Source of the DNA: Aporrectodea caliginosa
Taxonomy: Eukaryota; Annelida; Clitellata; Crassiclitellata; Lumbricidae
Assembly (NCBI GenBank): GCA_020284085.1
Contig: JACEVL010000518.1
Coordinates: 1,061,001-1,125,000, forward strand
Direction: 5' to 3'
DNA: 64,000 nt
The notes below the pieces were generated by a model, which had not been told where the DNA came from, ran no database searches, and saw only the letters and a list, made by a program, of their open reading frames with translations. Position 1 is the first letter of the stretch, and every line of letters starts with the position of its first letter. Positions 38,866-48,879 of the stretch are shown one piece after another. The position numbers were made by a program, and so were the translations under genes.

Positions 38866-39405
38866 TTAGCGCATTGGATAACACACTGTCGTAGAGAGCG
38901 ATAGGTACCGAGATCGAGTCCCGTAGGTCGGATATGCTTTGTAGGCTGCTATTGTATTGTATTGTATTGTATTTGAACACTTGTTATAGCGCCCCAACCA
39001 GATTTCCCATTCAAAGGCGCTCCCGACTACTGCGCGAACGCTGAATCGGAGTTTCACGCCGAAGCGCATGAGCAATTGCGAGTGAAGGACTTGCCCAGGG
39101 TCCCTACGCGGCGGCTTTGAGGTGGATTCGAACCCGCAACCCTACGGCTGCAAGGCACCGAACATACCCCTATACCACCGCGCCCCAGTATATTGTGTTG
39201 TGTTGTGTGTTGTATTGTACTCCACGTTTATAATGCGTATATATTAGCGCCGTGTATTGCAGGCTGTCTGTTCTGTTAGTAGTTAAGATTTATGTCTTCT
39301 GTCATTTGTGTTCTTGTGAATTGTTTAATTGTCATAACATGTAAATGTACAGCGCAGTGCTTTTGTCAGGCGCTTGATTAAAGAAAAGATATTATTATTA
39401 TTATT
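38866..39405 (+). mobile_element. S3 SINE split by an S4 insertion
   Basis: The S3 head and early body (TTAGCGCATTGGATAACACA, GGTACCGAGATCGAGTCCCG, TTTGTAGGCTGCT) stop at ~38950; the body resumes at ~39243 (ATTAGCGCCGTGTATTGCAG, CTGTCTGTTCTGTTAG) to the (ATT)n tail. The intact copy at 47640 reads GTAGGCTGCTATTAGCGCCG without interruption. Confidence 0.92.
38951..39242 (-). mobile_element. S4 SINE, second monomer plus 3' part of first
   Basis: (ATTGT)n tail, AACACTTGTTATAGCGCCCC, TTCGAACCCGCAACCC, CCACCGCGCCCCAG, then TGTACTCCACGTTTATAATG of the first monomer before truncation. Nested in S3. Confidence 0.92.
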
Positions 39406-39439
39406 TTATTATTATTATTATTACTTTCCAGCCGAATTG

Positions 39440-39860
39440 TATTATTGATTTAGCGTCAGATGTTTAAAAACCAACCATTACTCGTGGCCTCGTCTGTTCC
39501 TTTAATTAAAATAACAATGGCATAATATTCTTAAATGAAACGTTAGCTGCACTGAATCGTGCCTTTATATAGCGCCAGATGTATGCGTTAAAAAGGTGTT
39601 CAACACCTACCATAACTCGTTGTCTCCTATTTTGCTATAATAAATTTCCTTAGTGCACTACCAAGAAGCATCAAGTCTATTTAAATCTGCTTTATATAGC
39701 GTTAGATGAATACGTTAAAAAGGTGTTCAACACCAACCATTACTCACGGCCTTCTATTTTGTATAATAAATTTTCCAGAGCGACCAAATATTAAACGTAA
39801 AGGTCTTATTATTATTAATCCAATATTTAACGACATCCTATAGCTACAAAGGCTGTTGAC
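39440..39860 (+). repeat. Tandem module units (two intact)
   Basis: CCTTTATATAGCGCCAGATG, TATGCGTTAAAAAGGTGTTC (39571-39605) and GCTTTATATAGCGTTAGATG, AATACGTTAAAAAGGTGTTC (39696-39730), 125 bp apart, followed by CATCCTATAGCTACAAAGGC. Confidence 0.7.
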
Positions 39861-40145
39861 GTCTTTAAAGTTGTTGATGTATTTCCGTTCATTTTCTTGT
39901 AATGTTCTCACAAATGTTCTTTCTCCTTTCTCGTCTTTGATTCCGTTTCTGATAAGATGCTGACGTATTTAAAGTTTCTGACGATTTAAGTTCATTTTCA
40001 TATAATTTCTATCAACAGTTTTCTTTTTCTTTTCTTGGCTTTGATTCCGTTTCTGATAAGATGTAGACGTATTTAAAGTTTCTGACGGATTAAGATCATT
40101 TCCGTATAATGTTAATAACTGTTTTCTCCTCAATCTTATTAACAA
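39861..40145. repeat. ~104-bp tandem repeat, ~2.5 copies
   Basis: TTTGATTCCGTTTCTGATAA recurs at 39936 and 40040; GACGTATTTAAAGTTTCTGA follows each. Lies between the module units and the I-like LINE; it could be the LINE's 3' end or older host DNA. Confidence 0.85.
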
Positions 40146-40761
40146 TATTAACAATATTTGATAGATACATATTATTTGATTTGATACATATTAAAGTATT
40201 GTATCTCCGTTATGTTTGGCCCATTGGCTCTTTTTATTGTAATTCTTTTTTAACATCTTTTTTTTCCTTTTTTTTTTCCTTTTTCTCCTTTTGTTTCTTT
40301 TTTTGGTGGCTATTTCAGCTCTTTTTTGGCTATATCAGCTCTTTTTTGGCTATATCAGCTCTTTTTTTGGCTATTTTAGCTCTTTTCAAATATGTTTACA
40401 AAGTTATTAACAGTACTTCTTTAAGTTTTCTAAAATAACATGTAATGCTATTTGCAAACAGAAATTCAGCACAGATGTGTAATATATATAATATACATGT
40501 ATTATATACACATTTTATTTTAACATACATCTATTTACAAGAATGCATGTTAACAATTATTTACATGACAGAATACTTAATTAAACATTTCATTAAACAT
40601 TTTCCTATGAAACAATGTAATATCATTAGAAAATGCAATGAAATAATGAAATGACCATTAATCACACATATTTTGTGTTTATTGGTATTTTAATCATAAG
40701 GAATGTGTTCAACTATATGTTTGTAATAGATTTGATCTGATACTAATATTTATGACAATAA

Positions 40762-43700
40762 TTATAGTATTTTTCCTTTATTAATGATTTTAACAAGATT
40801 ATATACTGCACTCTGCAAACATCCCACATCAAGCAGAGATTTTAAATTAAATTCTGATTTATAACTATTACATTTATCTTTTAGAATATTTGAAATATTT
40901 TCCTTTTTACACTCCAATAGAATATGTTCTATACTTTCCGTAACCTCACATGTATCACATAACCCATTAGGGTGCTTTTTCATTTGAAATAGTTTTTTAT
41001 TAGTAATGGCAACACCTAGTCTCAATCTACTAATTTGTACTTCTTTATGCCTATATGGATCAGAAAATTTTATATTAGTAGAAACAAGTGGGCATATGGT
41101 TTTATAGAAGTTCCCTTGCTTTTCAACGTTATACTCTATTTGCCATTTATTTATTATATAGTCTTTAATAAAAGTATTCATCTCTTGTGATTCTAAGTAT
41201 TTTGTGGAATTAATATTATCTAAATTGAGTGCTTCCTTTGCTAATTTATCTGCTCTTTCATTACCACTTATGTCTACATGGCTTGGAATCCATGCCATTT
41301 TTATTTGATTAGGTTCCAATCTATTCAATTGCATCATCAGTTCGTTAAATAAATTGGGTCGTGAATCAGATTTATTTTTCTTAATAGAAGTAAGTACACT
41401 TAGTGAGTCGGATAATATTACATATTGGCAGTTCTTATTATTCTCAGTGTTTAGTATCCATGTTACTGCTTCTTTTATTGCAGTTAACTCTGCTGCATAG
41501 ATGCTGGATCCATTACATAATCTAAACTTTCTATCTAAATCTATACTTGGAATTGTAAAAGCTGCAGTAACAACTTCGTCTGCCTTTGACCCATCCGTGT
41601 AAATAAGTGTTTCTAGTTTATATCCTGATATCATTTGAAGTGCAACTAATTTCAGAAGTTCAGGGTTATCTCTTTTTTTGCTAATCTGCTTTTTGAGACT
41701 GATATCTATATCTATTTTGTTATTAGTCCAAGGGGGAATTTGGGGAAAACAGGGTCCAATAAAAGATGTATCAAGAGATGATATGAATTCATTTGTTCTG
41801 TAGTGTATAGAATGATTCTTGTTTTGTGGTGTTTTACTGACATCTGTCCAATGTGGTTGGAAATTCATTTGACATGGATGATTCTTATTTCCTAATATTT
41901 TAATTCCCATTTTATTGGAATTATACAGTCTTCTCATATGGAGGGGGAATTCCCCACATTCGTTTTGTAGTGTTAAAGCTGCTGTGTTCTTTGGGGCTCC
42001 ACAACATAATCTTAGGGCTTCAGTTTGAATTGTACATAATTTATTTAACAGCGATTGACTAGCCGAAGAATAGGCCACATCTCCATAATCTAATATTGAA
42101 CGTATTAATGCTTTATATATTGCTAATAAAGATTTTTTAGAAGCTCCCCAGTAATAACCTGAAACCGCTCTCATGAGATTCAATCTTTTTTTGCATTTTT
42201 CTATTATATATTCTATGTGGGGCTTCCAACTTAATTTCTTATCAAAGATCATTCCTAGAAATTTAGCTTTATTTTCCATTTTTATCAATTCTTGATCAAT
42301 TTTAATGTTTATTATTGGTAATTGATTTTTATTAGTAAATAGAACTCCTACAGTTTTAGCTATTGATATTTTAAACCCATTTTTATTACACCAGTTATTT
42401 ATTTCATCAATTGATTGTTGGATTTTTTTAATTAAAGTTTTAGTTTTTCTATGTCCTATGTAAACTGCACTATCATCTGCAAAGAGTGACATATTAACAC
42501 CTTCTGGGCCTGATGGAATATCATTAATCATTATTAGGAACAATAGGGGAGAAATTACTGAACCTTGCGGAGTCCCATTTTGTTGTACTAGTTTATCGGA
42601 TAATTCAGTTCCAACCTTTACTTGAAATGTTCTGTTAAATAAAAAACTTTTGACCCAATTTGCTACGTTTCCCACTATTCCTAATTTTTTTAGTTTTTGT
42701 AAAAGTGTAGGTACATGTAACATGTCATAAGCACGTTCAAAATCAATGAAAACTGCCAACACTTGTTCCTTATTTTTTAGCTTTTTAAGTATTGTATCCT
42801 GCAGTTTAAGAATTTGATCGATTGTGCTTTTATACTTACGAAATCCAGATTGATTTTTTGTAAATATAGCATTTTTTTCTAAATACCACTGGAGACGGTT
42901 CGCAACCATTTTCTCCATTACTTTGCATAAAGTCGCTGTTAATGAAATTGGTCGATAGGATTCTGGTTTTGTTGCATCCTTATTTGGTTTAAGTAAAGGC
43001 AATATAATGGCATGATTCCAATCACTTGGTATATTTCCCTCAATCCATACTTCATTATAAAAATTCAATAGAGTTTTTAGTGCATTTTTATGTAAGTGTT
43101 TCAGTAATTCGTATGGTATCCTATCATCCCCCGGTGATTTATTATTTTTTGCCGATTTGATTGCTTGTTTTAGTTCATTCAGATTAAAAATTTTGTTCAT
43201 TAATTCTACTTCTTCATTACGATTATTTTCATTATTAATATGGCTATTATCTATGTTATTACTTGTAATATAATTTAAGAAGTTTTTATTATAATTTTGA
43301 GAGTTACTAGTTTTTTCGTAAGTATGAGCTAGTATATTTGCTTTATCTATGTTTGACTCAGCTAATAATCCATTATCATTAAGAGTAGGAATTGATGCGT
43401 AAGCTGCTACTCCATTCATTTTTCTAGCCATGCTCCATACTGATCCTAACTTCGTTTGATTAGTAAGCGTAGAGCAATAATCCTGCCAACTAGATTTTGC
43501 TTCTACCTTAAGGGTTCTTCTAACTATAGCTTCTTGCTTTTTGTATTCCATATAATCATTAAGTTCTTTGGTTTTTTTCATTTTGTTTCTACATTGATTT
43601 CTTTTATACACAGCTTCATTACATTTATCATTCCAATATGGTAGAGGTTTAAATTTCTTACGCTTTTCATTCTTTCTTAGATTTTGTTTTTTAAGAGGTA

Positions 43701-44541
43701 TTGATTGATTAGCTAAGGTATTTATGCATTCTAATATATCATTATATTTATCATCTATATTTGTTTTCATTAGGACTTCATTAGTTAATGTTAAATTGCT
43801 AGAATCTTTATAATTTTTCCAATTAGCTTTATTTAATTTCCATAATTGCATACTTAAGTTATTTTCTATTATGCTTTCCTCGTTAACAAAAGTAATGGAT
43901 GCAAAATGGTCAGATCCCATATTATACTTAGTAACAGTATGTCTAGTATTTAATGCTACATCTTGTGAGCATATACTTAGATCTATAACTGAGTTATTAT
44001 TTAGCATGTTAGAAGTAATATAAGTGGCCTGCCCTGTATTAAGGACAACCATATTCTTTTCAACTAACATTTCTTCTAATAATCTTCCTCTTATTTTCGT
44101 ATATGAGCATCCCCAAAGTTTATTATGCGCATTGAAATCACCTACTATAATTGTTCTTTTATTTAGGAAAAGATGTTCAATTTCCTCTTTAACCAATTGA
44201 TGTGAAGGTGATATATATGTATTAAAAATTTTTAAGTGACCATTACTGGTTTTAATTTCAATTCCTTGAATTTCAATATTCGGATTATCTTCTATATCTA
44301 GTAAAGTGAAATTTATTCCTACTTTTATATAAATGACAAGGCCACCCTTTGTATTAGTTGTACAGTCTTTACGGACCACATTATAACCATCTATTTTTGG
44401 TGGATTTCTTTTAGGTTTTAAAAGGGTTTCCTCTATGCACACCACATCCGGCGGACTGGGCACATTAACTAAGAAATTCTTTAGTTGGTCCTTATGACCC
44501 CTTAAACCATTGGCATTCCACTGAAGGACTGTAAGTGCCAT
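40762..44541 (-). CDS. LINE ORF2, APE endonuclease - reverse transcriptase - RNase H, 1259 aa, uninterrupted
   Basis: ATG at 44541 (MALTVLQWNANGLRGHKDQL). APE-type endonuclease: catalytic Glu in CIEETLLKP (~residue 37), GDFNAHNKLWG (~140), SDHFAS (~213). RT: YRPISLTATLCKVMEK (~530), motif A VFIDFERAYD (~600), GTPQGSVISPLLF (~650), FADD (~683). RNase H: YTDGSK (~980), YAAEL, LSDSLSV (~1047), GNERADKLAKEA (~1097), so all four acidic residues are present. C-terminal CDTCEVTESIEHILLEC zinc finger (~1200). The RNase H plus triple-CCHC ORF1 places it in the I superfamily (I/Nimb-like). No stop or frameshift in 3.8 kb indicates a recent copy. It nicks DNA and reverse transcribes its RNA at the nick (family knowledge). 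Confidence 0.95.
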   Translation of the reverse strand: MALTVLQWNANGLRGHKDQLKNFLVNVPSPPDVVCIEETLLKPKRNPPKIDGYNVVRKDCTTNTKGGLVIYIKVGINFTLLDIEDNPNIEIQGIEIKTSNGHLKIFNTYISPSHQLVKEEIEHLFLNKRTIIVGDFNAHNKLWGCSYTKIRGRLLEEMLVEKNMVVLNTGQATYITSNMLNNNSVIDLSICSQDVALNTRHTVTKYNMGSDHFASITFVNEESIIENNLSMQLWKLNKANWKNYKDSSNLTLTNEVLMKTNIDDKYNDILECINTLANQSIPLKKQNLRKNEKRKKFKPLPYWNDKCNEAVYKRNQCRNKMKKTKELNDYMEYKKQEAIVRRTLKVEAKSSWQDYCSTLTNQTKLGSVWSMARKMNGVAAYASIPTLNDNGLLAESNIDKANILAHTYEKTSNSQNYNKNFLNYITSNNIDNSHINNENNRNEEVELMNKIFNLNELKQAIKSAKNNKSPGDDRIPYELLKHLHKNALKTLLNFYNEVWIEGNIPSDWNHAIILPLLKPNKDATKPESYRPISLTATLCKVMEKMVANRLQWYLEKNAIFTKNQSGFRKYKSTIDQILKLQDTILKKLKNKEQVLAVFIDFERAYDMLHVPTLLQKLKKLGIVGNVANWVKSFLFNRTFQVKVGTELSDKLVQQNGTPQGSVISPLLFLIMINDIPSGPEGVNMSLFADDSAVYIGHRKTKTLIKKIQQSIDEINNWCNKNGFKISIAKTVGVLFTNKNQLPIINIKIDQELIKMENKAKFLGMIFDKKLSWKPHIEYIIEKCKKRLNLMRAVSGYYWGASKKSLLAIYKALIRSILDYGDVAYSSASQSLLNKLCTIQTEALRLCCGAPKNTAALTLQNECGEFPLHMRRLYNSNKMGIKILGNKNHPCQMNFQPHWTDVSKTPQNKNHSIHYRTNEFISSLDTSFIGPCFPQIPPWTNNKIDIDISLKKQISKKRDNPELLKLVALQMISGYKLETLIYTDGSKADEVVTAAFTIPSIDLDRKFRLCNGSSIYAAELTAIKEAVTWILNTENNKNCQYVILSDSLSVLTSIKKNKSDSRPNLFNELMMQLNRLEPNQIKMAWIPSHVDISGNERADKLAKEALNLDNINSTKYLESQEMNTFIKDYIINKWQIEYNVEKQGNFYKTICPLVSTNIKFSDPYRHKEVQISRLRLGVAITNKKLFQMKKHPNGLCDTCEVTESIEHILLECKKENISNILKDKCNSYKSEFNLKSLLDVGCLQSAVYNLVKIINKGKIL

Positions 44542-44590
44542 TTAGAAAAAGGTCATGATTATTTATATTTATTATTTGAGTGAAGCATAC

Positions 44591-45718
44591 CTAACAATTA
44601 CAATTGAATTGGACCTCATTTTCAAACATAAGTTGTGAAGCAGCTTGGCAAATGATCATTTTAGCCTGTTCTTTTGTTTTACAATTATCTATTGTTGCTA
44701 AAATGCCAAGTACAAATCTCTTATTTCTAGAAATAATTGGATCATTATTGTCCACATTATTCTTGTTACTTGCATAGTATTTCTTATCATTAAAATTCAG
44801 GAAAGCTTCAATTACATTTTGTGAAGTGGAGTCTTCCATTGGGATTTCTGGTTCTAAATGATCGTTATGTTTGATTGTTACAGTTGATGACGATGTATGG
44901 GAGTCTTCCATTGCGATTTCTGATTCTAAATGATCATTATGTCTGATTTGCACTGTTGATGATGATGCAAGGGAGGGCCATAACTGATTAACATTACTGG
45001 ATTTCAGTTTATCAGCATAAGTTTGAATGTTTACATTATTAACTGTAGGGCAGTTAGTTCCTTGATTTAAATTTACAATAAGATCTTTATGCATTTTGTC
45101 AAATTGCTGATTTATTTTAACCTTTTGAATGGCTTCATTTAGTGTTATATTTTCTTCTGCTCTTATCTTTAATGCTTTTTGCAGTTCGATATATTGAGGA
45201 CATCCTCTAAACGCAGCGCTATGAGCCTGTCCACAATTAGCACATTTCTGAGTAATTGAGTTACATTCTTTAAATTCATGACGACCACTGCAATAGCTAC
45301 AAATGGTCTCTTTTGAACATTGGAATGTCAAATGTCCAAATTTCTGACATTTATCACAGCGTTTTGGTTTGGGAATAAACAAATGAACTTTGAATTTTCG
45401 ATTGTCAAATTCAATCGTTGATGGAAGAATGGTGTCTTTATTAAAAGCTACCACTGTAGCATTGCTCGTTTCATAGTTCCCTAACGCATACATTTGAGAA
45501 GCACCGATATCTTTAGCTATTTCATTTAAATTGTGTTGGTCTTCCAGCAATCCATAAATAACTCCTTTAACCAAGTAATTAACTTTCTGCTGATTTGGTG
45601 GCACTGATTTGCTTGAATTAGGTTTCACTCTAGATAAATTATATGGTAGGCTTACTTTGACTGGTTTATTATCAAGATGGTTCAATTTCATTAGTTTATC
45701 TTTTTGTGCATTACTCAT
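44591..45718 (-). CDS. LINE ORF1, gag-like protein with three CCHC knuckles (N-terminus probably lost)
   Basis: ATG at 45718, 375 codons. The open frame extends 10 codons further to a GTG, which lies at or beyond the junction with flanking DNA, so the ATG is used. Three consecutive zinc knuckles (CDKCQKFGHLTFQC, CSYCSGRHEFKEC, CANCGQAHSAAFRGC) lie around residues 125-180, the arrangement of I-factor/Jockey gag proteins, which bind RNA in the retrotransposition particle. ORF1s of this type usually carry ~60-100 more residues before the region seen here (RRM-like), so the 5' end looks truncated. The C-terminal half is Asn/Ser-rich with a HNDHLE-containing duplicated block (~residues 265-305). 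Confidence 0.88.
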   Translation of the reverse strand: MSNAQKDKLMKLNHLDNKPVKVSLPYNLSRVKPNSSKSVPPNQQKVNYLVKGVIYGLLEDQHNLNEIAKDIGASQMYALGNYETSNATVVAFNKDTILPSTIEFDNRKFKVHLFIPKPKRCDKCQKFGHLTFQCSKETICSYCSGRHEFKECNSITQKCANCGQAHSAAFRGCPQYIELQKALKIRAEENITLNEAIQKVKINQQFDKMHKDLIVNLNQGTNCPTVNNVNIQTYADKLKSSNVNQLWPSLASSSTVQIRHNDHLESEIAMEDSHTSSSTVTIKHNDHLEPEIPMEDSTSQNVIEAFLNFNDKKYYASNKNNVDNNDPIISRNKRFVLGILATIDNCKTKEQAKMIICQAASQLMFENEVQFNCNC

Positions 45719-45737
45719 GACCTCGGTCTTTCCTATA

Positions 45738-46160
45738 GTTAATGCCACTACGGTTGGTAAGATGTTAACTATTGCTCGCCTGTGTGGTGGGGCTTTGCGA
45801 GAGTGCAGGAACGGGAGGCCCTTGAGGGAATTATCCGAAGGTTGGTACGCCAGGGGTACTTACCTCCATCTTCTCCCTCATTTGAGACTCTCTGCAGCAA
45901 TGCGGATACTAGACTCTTTGCCTGTATTCTGCACAATCCTTGTCATGTATTGCATAAATTGTTGCCGCCGATCAAGCAATCGCGCTACTCCCTACGGCCA
46001 CGGTCCCATAACCGTGAGCTTCCCATGTTTGACAACCTCTCTCAGAAATGCTTCCTTGCCCGGATGCTATACAAATAAACTATGTTTTCCCTAGCTCTGG
46101 CTATTTAAAACCTTCATTTTCCTGTTCCCCTGATGTACAATAAAACTTCTCATTCAATTC
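45738..46160 (+). pseudogene. CR1/L2-superfamily LINE relic, C-terminal end with 3' UTR
   Basis: NATTVGKML, a frame change, then SPVWWGFA, RLVRQGYLPPSSPSFETLCS, ADTRLFACILHNPCHVLHKL, LRPRSHNRELP, stop at ~46078. The 3' UTR contains AATAAAAC at ~46140. Same family as 23700-24275. The I-like LINE sits immediately left. Confidence 0.82.
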
Positions 46161-46429
46161 ATTGGTGGCATATATAATTTTTGTTTATTTGTTTGAATGT
46201 ATTAATCTTGCCATGTACAGTGCTGTGCATTTGCTAGTGCTTCTCTAACAAAATTAATGGTACTGCATTGAGACATTGAAAGCCAAGAGTGAAATCAGAG
46301 CAGAATACATGAACAGATGTTTTCTTTCTCTTCCTGTCTGTCTTCCTGTCTCAATAAAGGTATTAAAGGATATACTTACTTACTTACTTTAACTATTATT
46401 ATTATTGTTCCAAGGTTTAACGTCGTCTC
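46161..46429. other. Intergenic, partial unit D repeat
   Basis: 46250-46345 (TGAGACATTGAAAGCCAAGA, GATGTTTTCTTTCTCTTCCT) is an almost exact copy of 46575-46670, so the (CTGT) leader is locally duplicated. (ACTT)n at ~46370-46390. Confidence 0.7.
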
Positions 46430-47150
46430 ATGACATCAAATAGGGCCTACCGTTAATTTAAAGTTGTTGTTCAATCAATGTTAGCGCTGTTGAAACGTGT
46501 TTTATATAGTGTCGATCGAAAGCGTTAAAAAGGTGTTTGGCATCAGCGGGGCAAGTGCATCGCTATTTTCAAGTCTCTAACAAAATTAATGGTACTGCAT
46601 TGAGACATTGAAAGCCAAGAGTGAAATCAGAGCAGAATACATGAACAGATGTTTTCTTTCTCTTCCTGTCTGTCTCTGCTGTATACGTCTCTGTCTGTCT
46701 GTCTGTCCGTCTCTGTCTGTTTCTGTCTGTCTATCTGTCTGTCTGTCTTTCTATGTCGGTCTGTCTGTATGTCTTTGTGTATCTGTCTCTGTCTGTCCGT
46801 CTTTGTCTGTGTGTCCCAGTCTGTCTATATCTGTCTAAATGAATCTATCTGTGTCTCTGTCTTTGCCTGTCTCTGTCTGTCTGTCCCAGTCTGTCTATAT
46901 ATCTGTCTAAGTGTATCTCTCTGTGGCTCTGTCTTTGCCTGTCTCTCTCTCTCTCTCTGTATGCTTCCTTGTCTGCCTGTATCTGTCTCTATCTGTCTGT
47001 ATGTCTTTGTGTATCTGTCTCTGTCTCTCTGTCTTTGTCTGTCTCTCCGTCCGTCAGTCTCTGTTTGTCCTCAATCACTCTTCCTCTCCTCGCTCCGTCC
47101 CTTAGGAAAAGGAGTCATAGGTTTTGATCTGAAAATGTAATCTAATCCGA
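46430..47150 (+). repeat. Unit D copy 4 with long (CTGT)n
   Basis: Module 46498-46535 (GTTTTATATAGTGTCGATCG, AAAGCGTTAAAAAGGTGTTT), CAAGTGCATCGC, then CTGT/CTCT repeats ~46660-47080 and AAAAGGAGTCATAGGTTTTG. ORFs are Cys/Leu/Ser artefacts. Confidence 0.85.
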
Positions 47151-47154
47151 TCAT

Positions 47155-47240
47155 GAAGATCAGGATGATGATGACGACGATGATGATGATGACGACGACA
47201 ACAACGACGACGACGACGACGACGATGATGATGATGATGT
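47155..47240. repeat. (GATGAC)n/(GAC)n microsatellite
   Basis: GATGATGAC and GACGACGAC runs. Confidence 0.95.
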
Positions 47241-47299
47241 GTTCGATAGACTGTCTATTATTAGTTAGTGCACTGGACAGGAAAATCTTCGGATTTTGC

Positions 47300-47561
47300 G
47301 CCATTGGTTTATAAATAGCGTCTGATGGATCGGTTTTAAAGGTGTGTAATAATCCTGGCAAAAGCGCTTCTTGTTTGAGACCGTATCTTTAAGCTGCTAG
47401 AAAGATGTTGGCAAGCAGTTAGCACCGATATATCGGATTGGTTAGAGCGGTCGCCTTGTAACGTGGAGAGTACGGGTTCGATCCACTTCCTCTGAGACGG
47501 TTACTGTGTAGGGACCTTGAGCTCATTAGAATCACATAGTTTTTTCTTTTGCCTTTCTTTT
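47300..47561 (+). repeat. Unit F copy with class 2 module and S5 head
   Basis: TTTATAAATAGCGTCTGATG, GATCGGTTTTAAAGGTGTGT (47308-47347). S5: GATTGGTTAGAGCGGTCGCC and GTACGGGTTCGATCCACTTC (47435-47495), GTGTAGGGACCTTGAGCTC. Confidence 0.8.
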
Positions 47562-47820
47562 GGGAGGGGCCCGATAGCGCATTGGATAACACCATGGCAT
47601 AGAGAGCGTGAGGTACCGAGTTCGAGCCCCGTTAGGGCGGACATGCTCTGTAGGCTGCTATTAGCGCCGTGTATTGCAGGCTGTCTGTTCTGTTAGTAGT
47701 TAAGATTTATGTCTTCTGTCATTTGTGTTCTTGTGAATTGTTTCAATTGCATACCATAACTGTACACTATAACCGGTTGCGGTTTGTCAACCGGATTGTT
47801 TCAATAAACGAAAATATTAT
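47562..47820 (+). mobile_element. S3 tRNA-headed SINE, full length
   Basis: GGGGCCCGATAGCGCATTGG, TACCGAGTTCGAGCCCCG, GTAGGCTGCTATTAGCGCCG, TAACCGGTTGCGGTTTGTCA, CAATAAACGAAAATATTATT. Best S3 copy here. Confidence 0.92.
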
Positions 47821-47906
47821 TATCGTTGTCTCGTTGTTTCTTCCTTTGTTTAATGGCGCATGGATCACCAGAAGCAGGGCCTACATATCAGAAGACTGAT
47901 GGATGG

Positions 47907-47990
47907 ATGGATCCACAGTTTAACGGCAGCTTATGACAACATTGGCCGTTTCCGCCGACAAAGATTGTTTTTGGCATATTACAGCTCTTT
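47907..47990 (-). mobile_element. S2 SINE-like element
   Basis: (GATG)n, GGATCCACAGTTTAACGGCA, CATTGGCCGTTTCCGCCGAC, GGCATATTACAGCTC. The (GATG)n edge is a (CATC)n 3' tail on the sense strand. Confidence 0.85.
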
Positions 47991-47999
47991 TATTAACGT

Positions 48000-48391
48000 T
48001 TGATGCGATTGTAGTTACTATAATGGTCTCTTCGAACCATTTTAAAGGTGTCTAAAGGAAGACTTTAGTTTTCAGTCTATTGTTCATTATTCATTATTAT
48101 TATTTTAATACTAATTTCAATAGTATTAGTTAGTGTTTATATTATTTATTATTTGTATTATTCAGTCTTCAGCGACATCTTGCGGTTGACCGATGACGTC
48201 GACCTCAATTTACTACGATGACAAAATAATGTTTATAACCCTAGCGATTGAACGCTATTGCTTTTATACATAAGTTGATTCAGAAACATTTTAGAGGTGT
48301 CTAACAGATGACTTTATTATTCAGTTTCAACGACTTCTTGCGGCTGATACTGTTGTAGGCCTAGGCCCTAGTTGATGTTTAACTTTTCCTA
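48000..48391 (+). repeat. Class 2 modules (two)
   Basis: CTTCGAACCATTTTAAAGGT, GTCTAAAGGAAGAC (~48025-48060), CAGCGACATCTTGCGGTTGA after a ~90-bp ATT-rich insert; then GATTGAACGCTATTGCTTTT, ATACATAAGTTG, CATTTTAGAGGTGTCTAAC (~48250-48305), CAACGACTTCTTGCGGCTGA. Confidence 0.65.
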
Positions 48392-48399
48392 GTCTACTT

Positions 48400-48828
48400 C
48401 ATAGAACGAGAATTCGTGACTTGAGGCCTTAATATTCGTAAATATTCGTGAATACTAGGGCATTTTTAATATTCGTAAATATTCGTAAGTATTCGTTGAT
48501 GACGTCACTGTTTCCATTTTGTCTACAAACTAATTTAAGACAACTAATTTAAGAATAAGTGCAGCGGTTTTGCAGAGATATACTAAGTGGAGTTAGGCCT
48601 ACTGATATAAGATGAGTTACTGTAAGTCTGTAACATGCAACTGTTCTTGCTCTAATTCGTAGTTTTTGGCACTGAATTTTGTACAATTAATCCAGGATTT
48701 TGAAGAACAGAATTAAGAATGAACAGAAATTAAAAAATTTAATATTCGTTGACCAGTTTTAATATTCGTCAATATTCGTCAATTATTACAAATCTTAATA
48801 TTCGTAATATGCGCATACTCGTTCTATG
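48400..48828. mobile_element. hAT-like MITE, 429 bp, AATATTCGT subterminal repeats
   Basis: Ends CATAGAACGAGAATTCG (left) and CATAGAACGAGTATGCG (right, reversed). Flanks GTCTACTT at 48392-48399 and 48829-48836, an exact 8-bp duplication. About ten copies of ATATTCGT lie near the two ends, all on the plus strand. No ORF. Confidence 0.9.
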
Positions 48829-48879
48829 GTCTACTTGATGCAAGGGGATTTTTTCGTATCCATCATGATCCATTGTCAC

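Larger units (their letters stand above)
40240..45735 (-). mobile_element. I-like non-LTR retrotransposon, ~5.5 kb, ORF2 intact
   Basis: Minus-strand element with ORF1 (gag-like) and ORF2 (endonuclease, RT, RNase H) on one strand, 49 bp apart. The 3' region (40255-40395) has four tandem ~20-bp units (on the minus strand AAAAAAGAGCTGATATAGCC-like) and then A-rich sequence, where I place the 3' end tentatively. The 5' end abuts an older LINE relic at about 45720-45740. AT-rich codon use, unlike other LINEs here, suggests a distinct and younger lineage. No target duplication could be identified. Confidence 0.88.

Noticed and set aside
45719..45748. GTG start for LINE ORF1
   Set aside because: Animal mRNAs rarely use GTG, and these bases overlap the neighbouring LINE relic (ATTVGK frame on the other strand).
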